9,901 nt of DNA from positions 1 to 9,901 of the forward strand of contig JAEYNO010000416.1 in NCBI GenBank assembly GCA_023412515.1, in the 5' to 3' direction. The notes beneath the pieces were generated by a model. It had not been told where the DNA came from, made no database searches, and saw only the letters and a list, made by a program, of their open reading frames with translations. Source of the DNA: Actinomycetes bacterium. Its GTDB lineage: Bacteria; Actinomycetota; Actinomycetes; Actinomycetales; Cellulomonadaceae. Shown here piece after piece: positions 5,405 through 9,901 of this stretch (position 1 is its first letter; the number at the start of each line of letters is the position of its first letter). Both the position numbers and the translations under genes were made by a program.

Positions 5405-6957
5405 GAGGCAAGGTCCTTTGCTGTCTCGCGCTCCATGGTCATGAGCTCCATGAGCCGCTCCTGGGTGGCCTCGGCGACGGGCAGCTCACCGGTGATCCGC
5501 CCGAACGCGAGGGTGTACACGCGGTCGCAGATGCCGAGCAGCTCGGGCAGCTCGGAGGAGATGACGACGACCGCCTTCCCCGCTGCGACCATCCTGTTGA
5601 TGATCGTGTAGATCTCGTACTTCGCGCCGACGTCGATGCCGCGCGTCGGCTCGTCGAGGATCAGCACGTCCGGCTCGGTGTAGAGCCACTTGGCCAGCAC
5701 GACCTTCTGCTGGTTGCCGCCCGAGAGCTTGCCGACGACCGCCATGACGGTCGGCGTCTTGATGTTCAGGCTCGCGCGGAACTCCTCCGCGACCCGGACC
5801 TCCTCGTTGCCGTTGACCCAGCCGCGGCGCGCGAGGCGGCGCAGGCCGGCCGCTGACACGTTCTGCCGGATGTCCTGGATGAGGTTGAGCCCGTACCGCT
5901 TGCGGTCCTCGGTGGCGTACGCGAGGCCGTGGTTGATCGCCTCGTCGACGCTGCGGACCTGGATCTCCTGGCCGTTCTTGTAGATCCGGCCCGTGATGCC
6001 GCGCCCGTACGAGCGACCGAAGATGCTCATCGCGAGCTCGGTGCGCCCGGCGCCCATGAGCCCCGCGATCCCGACGACCTCGCCCGCGCGCACGGTGAAC
6101 GACGCGCGGTCGATGACGACCCGGTCGGCCTGCGTGGGGTGCCGGACGGTCCAGTCCTCGACCCGCAGGACCTCGTCGCCGATCTCCGGCGTACGCTCGG
6201 GGTAGCGGTGCTCGAGGTCGCGCCCGACCATGCCGCGGATGATGCGGTCCTGGGTCGAGTCCGGGTCGGACATGTCGATCGTCTCGATGGTGCGGCCGTC
6301 ACGGATGATCGTGGTGCGGTCGGCGATCTCGGCGATCTCGTTGAGCTTGTGGCTGATGATGATCGAGGTGATGCCCTGCTGCTGCAGGTGCCGCAGCAGC
6401 GCGAGCAGGTGCTCGGAGTCGTTGTCGTTGAGCGCGGCGGTCGGCTCGTCGAGGATGAGGAGCTTGACCTCCTTCGACAGCGCCTTCGCGATCTCGATGA
6501 GCTGCTGCTTGCCGACGCCGAGCTGCGAGACCGGCGTGGTCGGGTTCTCGTCCAGCCCGACGCGCGCGAGGAGCTTGGCGGCCTCGGCGTTGGCCTTGTT
6601 CCAGTCGATCAGCTTGCCGGAGCCGCGCACCTCGTTGCCGAGGAAGATGTTCTCCGCGACCGACAGGTACGGGACGAGCGCGAGCTCCTGGTGGATGATG
6701 ACGATCCCGCGGCTCTCGGAGTCGTTGATCGAGCCGAACTCGACCACCTCCCCCTCGAAGACGATGTCGCCGTCGTAGGTGCCGTGCGGGTAGACGCCGG
6801 ACAGGACCTTCATGAGGGTCGACTTGCCGGCGCCGTTCTCGCCGCAGATGGCGTGGATCTCTCCGCGCCTCACGGTCAGGTTGACGTCCTGCAGCGCCTT
6901 GACGCCCGGGAAGGTCTTGGTGATGGACCGCATCTCGAGGATGGTGCTGTGGTCCAT
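5401..6957 (-). CDS. mmsA: Multiple-monosaccharide ABC transporter ATP-binding protein (two ABC domains)
   Basis: A 518-residue cytoplasmic ATPase powering sugar import through MmsB, with two tandem ABC domains as in MglA/RbsA/GguA. Domain 1 has Walker A GENGAGKST at 39-47, Q-loop Gln90, signature LGVGKQ at 146-151, Walker B LLILDE at 166-171 and His203. Domain 2 is the usual degenerate one: Walker A GLMGAGRT at 299-306 has Arg in place of Lys, the signature is LSGGNQ at 411-416, Walker B VLILDE is at 431-436, and Ser468 stands where the H-loop His would be. This asymmetry is normal for the family and is not damage. The ATG start is supported by GGAGG four bases upstream. It follows chvE after an 84-base gap that contains a strong hairpin, and overlaps mmsB by four bases. 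Confidence 0.94.
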   Translation of the reverse strand: MDHSTILEMRSITKTFPGVKALQDVNLTVRRGEIHAICGENGAGKSTLMKVLSGVYPHGTYDGDIVFEGEVVEFGSINDSESRGIVIIHQELALVPYLSVAENIFLGNEVRGSGKLIDWNKANAEAAKLLARVGLDENPTTPVSQLGVGKQQLIEIAKALSKEVKLLILDEPTAALNDNDSEHLLALLRHLQQQGITSIIISHKLNEIAEIADRTTIIRDGRTIETIDMSDPDSTQDRIIRGMVGRDLEHRYPERTPEIGDEVLRVEDWTVRHPTQADRVVIDRASFTVRAGEVVGIAGLMGAGRTELAMSIFGRSYGRGITGRIYKNGQEIQVRSVDEAINHGLAYATEDRKRYGLNLIQDIRQNVSAAGLRRLARRGWVNGNEEVRVAEEFRASLNIKTPTVMAVVGKLSGGNQQKVVLAKWLYTEPDVLILDEPTRGIDVGAKYEIYTIINRMVAAGKAVVVISSELPELLGICDRVYTLAFGRITGELPVAEATQERLMELMTMERETAKDLAS

Positions 6958-7000
6958 GACCCCTCCGTTCAGTGGTGGTCGGGTGGCGGGCGGTGGGGCA

Positions 7001-7031
7001 CGGCCCGGCCGGGGGTCGCCCGGCCGGGCCG
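7001..7031 (-). terminator. Intercistronic hairpin between chvE and mmsA
   Basis: A perfect 13-base-pair GC stem (7001-7013 with 7019-7031) with a five-base loop begins 10 bases after the chvE stop. In importer operons such a hairpin typically protects the binding-protein mRNA or partly stops transcription so that the receptor outnumbers the ATPase and permease. mmsA has no other obvious promoter, so some read-through is expected. It has no T-run. Confidence 0.65.
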
Positions 7032-7041
7032 CGTCACCGGG

Positions 7042-8199
7042 TCAGGCGACGCCCGACTCGACCTGGGCCTGGGTCCAGTAGCCCGAGTCGACGAGCAGCG
7101 GCACGATGTCCTCCGCGAAGACGGTGTCGACCGTCAGCAGGTAGGACGGGACGACCTTCTTGCCGTTGTCGTACGTCTCGGTGTCGTTGGCCTCGGGCTT
7201 CTCGCCCTTGACGAACGCCTCGGCGACCTTGACGGACTGGTCGGCGAGCTTGCGCGTGTCCTTGAAGATCGTCGAGGACTGCACGCCGTCGTTGATGAGC
7301 TTGACCGACGCGATCTCGGCGTCCTGGCCGGTGACGATCGGCAGACCGTCCTCGATGGTCGGGCCCTGGCCGACGCCCTGGAGCGCCGTGATGATGCCGC
7401 GCGAGATGCCGTCGAACGGCGAGAGCACGCCCGAGAGCTTCGAGCCGTCGGAGTACGTGGAGGTGAGCAGGTCCTCCATGCGCTTCTGGGCGGCCTCCTG
7501 CGACCAGCGCAGCGTGGCCACGGTGTCGAAGTCCGTCTGGCCCGACTTCACGACGAGCGTGCCGTTGTCGATGTACGGCTGCAGCACGGACATCGCGCCG
7601 TCGAAGAAGAACCCGGCGTTGTTGTCGTCGGGCGAGCCGGCGAACAGCTCGATGTTGAGCGGGCCCTGCACGCCCTGGACCGCGACGCCCGAGGCGTCGA
7701 TGAGGCCCATGCCCTGCAGCAGCGCGGTGCCCTGCGCGACGCCCACCGCGAAGTTGTCGAACGTGACGTAGAAGTCGACGTTCTCGCTGTCGCGGATGAG
7801 GCGGTCGTAGGCGATGACGGGGATGTTCTGCGCGGCGGCGCTCTCGAGCTGGCTCGTGAGGGCGGTGCCGTCGATCGACGCGATGATGAGCACGTCGGCG
7901 CCGCTCGTGATCATCTGGTCGATCTGCTGGGTCTGGGTCGGGATGTCGTCGCCCGCGTACTGCAGGTTGACCTTGTAGCCCAGGTCCTCGAGGCCCTGCT
8001 TGACGGCCTTGCCGTCCGCGATCCAGCGCTCGGAGGTCTCGGTCGGCATCGCGACGCCGATCGTGATCTCGCTCGGGTCGGCGCCGCCGCCGGCACCCTC
8101 GGTGCTGCCGCCGCCCGCGCCGGCACCGCCACCGCCGCAGGCGGCGAGGCCGAGCGCGAGCGCCCCGGCCGCCGCCACCATGGTGAACTTGCGTTGCAT
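7042..8199 (-). CDS. chvE: ChvE-type multiple-monosaccharide substrate-binding lipoprotein
   Basis: A 385-residue receptor that captures sugars outside the membrane and hands them to MmsB. The N-terminus is a lipoprotein signal: basic MQRK, a hydrophobic run, and lipobox LAAC with Cys21 as the lipidated residue, followed by a Gly/Ser/Ala tether to about residue 42. The mature part is a two-lobe Peripla_BP_4 fold. It closely matches Agrobacterium ChvE as remembered: WIADGK near 59-64, YDRLIR at 131-136, SPDDNNAGFFFDGAMSVL at 189-206, TGQDAE at 290-295, STIFKDTR at 309-316 and VVPSYLL at 349-355. ChvE binds several aldose sugars, so glucose, galactose, arabinose or xylose are likely ligands here (inferred). 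ATG 8199 is chosen because AAGGAG lies six bases upstream (8206-8211) and the signal peptide starts there. It is the first gene of chvE-mmsA-mmsB. Confidence 0.94.
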   Translation of the reverse strand: MQRKFTMVAAAGALALGLAACGGGGAGAGGGSTEGAGGGADPSEITIGVAMPTETSERWIADGKAVKQGLEDLGYKVNLQYAGDDIPTQTQQIDQMITSGADVLIIASIDGTALTSQLESAAAQNIPVIAYDRLIRDSENVDFYVTFDNFAVGVAQGTALLQGMGLIDASGVAVQGVQGPLNIELFAGSPDDNNAGFFFDGAMSVLQPYIDNGTLVVKSGQTDFDTVATLRWSQEAAQKRMEDLLTSTYSDGSKLSGVLSPFDGISRGIITALQGVGQGPTIEDGLPIVTGQDAEIASVKLINDGVQSSTIFKDTRKLADQSVKVAEAFVKGEKPEANDTETYDNGKKVVPSYLLTVDTVFAEDIVPLLVDSGYWTQAQVESGVA

Positions 8200-8228
8200 C
8201 GTGTGCTCCTTCTCGTCGTCGAGAGGTT

Positions 8229-8256
8229 CCCGGTCCCGAAGCCCTTCGGGGACGGG
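8229..8256 (-). promoter_or_regulatory. 5' leader hairpin of chvE
   Basis: Bases 8229-8240 pair with 8245-8256 around a four-base loop: 12 positions with one G-U and one G-A mismatch, and six perfect pairs next to the loop. It lies about 18 bases upstream of the chvE ribosome binding site, inside what would be a ~130-base leader if the promoter below is right. It could stabilise the mRNA or affect initiation; it matches no riboswitch class I know. Confidence 0.35.
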
Positions 8257-8340
8257 CGCGGCTGCTGTGCCGGCCCGACCGGATGTACCCGGCTGCCTCG
8301 GACGCGACGGGAGTCGTCCTCGTCCCGGTGCAGCGGGACA

Positions 8341-8370
8341 ACCATGCTTAAGTTCGGAACCCGAAGTCAA
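8341..8370 (-). promoter_or_regulatory. Probable chvE promoter with overlapping palindromic operator
   Basis: On the - strand TTGACT (8365-8370) is a good -35 hexamer. The -10 is weak; CATGGT at 18-base spacing (8341-8346) is one option. A 17-base inverted repeat AGTTCGGAACCCGAAGT (8351-8367, one mismatched pair) overlaps the -35 and fills most of the spacer, a position where a bound repressor would block polymerase. A ROK or LacI-type regulator is a plausible binder; the two ROK proteins encoded nearby are candidates. All inferred from position and symmetry. Confidence 0.4.
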
Positions 8371-8658
8371 CCGCGAACGATGCCTTCTCGGTCACGAACT
8401 CATCACAACTTCGCGTCGCTCGGCCGACCGGGCGATCTGGGAGCGCGACCACGTGCGGCACGCCCCGCCGACGCCCGGGCCGCCGAGTCGTCGCACGTCA
8501 CGCGCGACCGTTCGGGTCCCGCACCCAGCGCTCCGCCAGGCACGACGACCGCGCACCGCGGCTATGGCCACGGCCACGGCCACGGCCACGTCACAGGGTC
8601 ACGGGGTCACGGGCGGCCGCACGCGGGCGGTCGCGGCCCCGCGCGCGCCGCTGCGACC
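8371..8658. other. Non-coding stretch between ABC2 and the chvE promoter
   Basis: About 290 bases with no convincing gene on either strand. The only compact reading frame (8392-8589, - strand) is 65 codons made largely of repeat-derived Ala-Val and Arg, without a ribosome binding site or recognisable domain. It contains the tandem repeat block at 8566-8613 and a second imperfect inverted repeat, CGAACT (8395-8400) with ACTTCG (8408-8413). The ABC2 transcript must end within it, but no strong terminator is evident. Confidence 0.6.
8566..8613. repeat. Back-to-back short tandem repeats
   Basis: Four perfect copies of the hexamer GGCCAC (8566-8589) run directly into three copies of the octamer GTCAC(A/G)GG (8590-8613). 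The block lies in non-coding DNA 45 bases past the ABC2 stop. Neither unit is a known iteron or attachment site that I recognise. Confidence 0.85.
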
Positions 8659-9438
8659 TCAGGAGGGCAGCGGCACGCGGCGCGCGCCGGGTGCGCGCGA
8701 CGCCCCCGTGATGGCCGCGATGATCTGCTCGTACCCCGTCGACCGCGCGTCGAACGACCCGTTGTTGCGCCCGTGCCGCAGCACCTCGACGCGGTCCGCG
8801 ACCGACCGCACGTCGGTCATGTTGTGGCTGATGAGGACCACCGCGAGCCCCAGGTCGCGCAGGCCCTCGATGTGCACGAGCACCTCGGCCGTCTGCGCGA
8901 CCGACAGGGACGCGGTCGGCTCGTCGAGCACGACGATCCGCGGCGACCCGATGAGCGTCCGCGCGATCGCGACCGCCTGGCGCTGCCCCGCTGACAGCTG
9001 ACCCAGCGGGACCCGCACGGTCGGGATCCGGCTCGTCAGGTCCCGCAGGATCTGCCGCGCGACCTGCTCCATGCGGTCGTCGTCACGCCGACCCCGCGCG
9101 TCGCGCAGCTCCCGGCCCAGGAAGAGGTTCGACGTCACGTCGAGGTTGTCGCACAGCGCGAGGTCCTGGAACACCGTCGCGACGCCCAGCGCGTGCGCCG
9201 CCGCCGGCGTCGGGATGGTCACCGGCCGCCCGTCGACCTCGATGAGGCCCGTGTCGGGCGTCAGCACGCCCGCGACCATCTTGGCGAGCGTCGACTTGCC
9301 CGCCGCGTTGTCGCCCACGAGCGCCACGACCTCGCCGCGGTGCACGTCCAGGTCGACGCCGACGAGCGCCTCGACGCCGCCGAACCGCTTGCTGATCCCG
9401 CGCATCGCCAGCAGCGGGACCCTCGTCGTCTCGGTCAT
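8659..9438 (-). CDS. Single-domain sugar ABC transporter ATP-binding protein (ABC2)
   Basis: A 259-residue cytoplasmic ATPase of the monosaccharide-import family and paralogue of ABC1 (about 70% identical over ~240 residues by hand alignment). Motifs are Walker A GDNAAGKST at 42-50, Q-loop Gln91, signature LSAGQ at 148-152, Walker B IVVLDE at 168-173 and His205, so it is probably active. ATG 9438 is preferred over the in-frame GTG at 9471, which lacks any upstream purine-rich site; even so, the site for 9438 (a GGGG run about eight bases away) is weak. It follows ROK2 after a 93-base gap, unlike the overlapping ROK1-ABC1 pair. The chvE operon follows on the same strand after ~460 bases. It has no permease of its own in the window; it could serve one elsewhere. 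Confidence 0.9.
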   Translation of the reverse strand: MTETTRVPLLAMRGISKRFGGVEALVGVDLDVHRGEVVALVGDNAAGKSTLAKMVAGVLTPDTGLIEVDGRPVTIPTPAAAHALGVATVFQDLALCDNLDVTSNLFLGRELRDARGRRDDDRMEQVARQILRDLTSRIPTVRVPLGQLSAGQRQAVAIARTLIGSPRIVVLDEPTASLSVAQTAEVLVHIEGLRDLGLAVVLISHNMTDVRSVADRVEVLRHGRNNGSFDARSTGYEQIIAAITGASRAPGARRVPLPS

Positions 9439-9531
9439 CGTCGACCCCGTCCGCTCCGCGCGCGCCCGCACCGCGTGCGTCCGCCGCGCACCACCGTGCC
9501 CCGTGCAGTGAAGCCCCCCGCACCGCAGCGG

Positions 9532-9901
9532 TCAACCCCGACCATCGACCCGCCCGTCCCGCGCACCCGCGACCTCGTCGCACCGCGCACCCGTGTCCTC
9601 GTCGTCCTGCGCGCCGCCCACCGACGCGTCGTCGTCCGCGCGCACCGGCACGTCCGCCGAGCGCAGCGCCATGACCAGGGCCCCCATCACCTCGGCGCGC
9701 TGCCCGAGCGCCGCCGGCACGACCTCGAGCGGCGCGACCTGGTTGAGCAGCACGCGCCGCTGCACGGCCTCGCGCAGCGGCCCCAGCAGCACGTCGCCCG
9801 TCTCCGCCAGCTCGCCGCCGACGACGACGCACTGGGGGTTCACGCTCGTGCCCAGCCCCGCGAGCACCGCGCCGATCACGGCACCCGCGTCGGCCACGAC
9901 G
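9532..9901 (-). CDS. ROK-family transcriptional regulator, C-terminal part (ROK2, 5' partial)
   Basis: The last 122 residues of a ROK protein; the frame is open to the right window edge, so the N-terminal DNA-binding domain and zinc site lie outside. The visible part aligns from VVADAGAVIG onward with ROK1 residues 297-380 at about 67% identity, including the shared stretch NPQCVVVGGELAETGD. This is the end of the ROK actin-like domain. After that the two diverge: ROK2 has a ~35-residue acidic, Asp-rich tail. The GTG near 9897 is internal, not a start. It lies 93 bases upstream of ABC2 on the same strand and probably forms a ROK-ATPase unit like ROK1-ABC1. The assignment rests on similarity to ROK1. 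Confidence 0.85.
   Translation of the reverse strand, partial: VVADAGAVIGAVLAGLGTSVNPQCVVVGGELAETGDVLLGPLREAVQRRVLLNQVAPLEVVPAALGQRAEVMGALVMALRSADVPVRADDDASVGGAQDDEDTGARCDEVAGARDGRVDGRG

Noticed and set aside
2647..5611. Long + strand open frames antisense to ROK1, ABC1 and mmsB
   Set aside because: They lie opposite genes with clear family motifs, have Arg/His/Asp/Ala-rich low-complexity products, and lack ribosome binding sites.
5401..6957. Second ABC domain of MmsA as decayed (Arg305 in Walker A, Ser468 at the H-loop)
   Set aside because: These substitutions are typical of the second domain in the MglA/RbsA family and do not indicate loss of function.
8200..8345. Riboswitch ahead of chvE
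   Set aside because: The hairpins match no riboswitch class I know and no ligand-binding core is recognisable; kept only as a structured leader.
8392..8589. 65-codon - strand frame in the non-coding gap
   Set aside because: Its start is made of the GGCCAC repeat read as Ala-Val, it has no ribosome binding site, and it shows no recognisable feature.
8566..8613. CRISPR array or replication iterons
   Set aside because: The units are six and eight bases with no spacers, and no cas, rep or AT-rich origin sequence is nearby.
8615..8638. Terminator for ABC2
   Set aside because: Only a six-pair stem (8615-8620 with 8633-8638) with a 12-base loop; too weak to call in DNA this GC-rich.
5929..8994. 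Very long + strand open frame (~1,020 codons) antisense to mmsA and chvE
   Set aside because: It runs through the antisense of four well-recognised features, its composition is Arg/Asp/Val-rich with no domain, and it is the expected by-product of GC-rich codon bias.

Overview
The window is very GC-rich DNA with strong third-position GC bias and sparse T-rich terminators. Together with a secreted carbohydrate esterase carrying a proline-threonine linker and a family 2 carbohydrate-binding module, it points to a polysaccharide-degrading actinobacterium. A Cellulomonas-like member of the Micrococcales is the best guess; this is inferred from gene style, not from a marker gene.

Layout. On the + strand, bases 1-1368 hold a secreted CE1-type (PHB-depolymerase-fold) esterase with a CBM2, cut at its 5' end by the window edge and closed by a strong hairpin terminator. 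After a 178-base gap with a candidate CRP-like site comes a small two-pass membrane protein of unknown function (1547-2014). Everything from 2034 to the right edge is on the - strand. In the direction of transcription the order is: the C-terminal part of a ROK regulator (ROK2, 9532 to the edge); a single-domain sugar ABC ATPase (ABC2, 8659-9438); a ~460-base non-coding stretch with tandem repeats and a probable promoter/operator; a ChvE-type sugar-binding lipoprotein (7042-8199); a two-domain ATPase MmsA (5401-6957); a permease MmsB (4226-5404); a terminator; a second, complete ROK regulator (ROK1, 2884-4101); and a second single-domain ATPase (ABC1, 2034-2891) that converges on the small membrane protein.

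How they work together. ChvE-MmsA-MmsB form a complete importer for monosaccharides such as glucose, galactose, arabinose or xylose: lipoprotein receptor, ATPase and channel, with a hairpin after chvE that could set a high receptor to ATPase ratio, and an ATGA overlap coupling mmsA to mmsB. The importer is bracketed by two paralogous ROK-ATPase pairs. The ATPases are about 70% identical to each other by hand alignment and the ROK C-termini about 67%. Neither pair has its own permease or binding protein beside it in the window. The simplest reading is a duplicated ROK-ATPase module around a sugar importer, with sugar-responsive ROK proteins as candidate regulators and the solitary ATPases as possible partners of permeases encoded elsewhere. 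The esterase on the other strand fits a lifestyle of releasing sugars from plant cell wall outside the cell and importing them, but nothing in the sequence shows co-regulation.

I see no RNA genes, insertion sequences, integrases, phage genes or CRISPR array. The window is mostly ordinary sugar-uptake biology; the duplicated modules and the non-coding signals between genes are the parts worth a second look.
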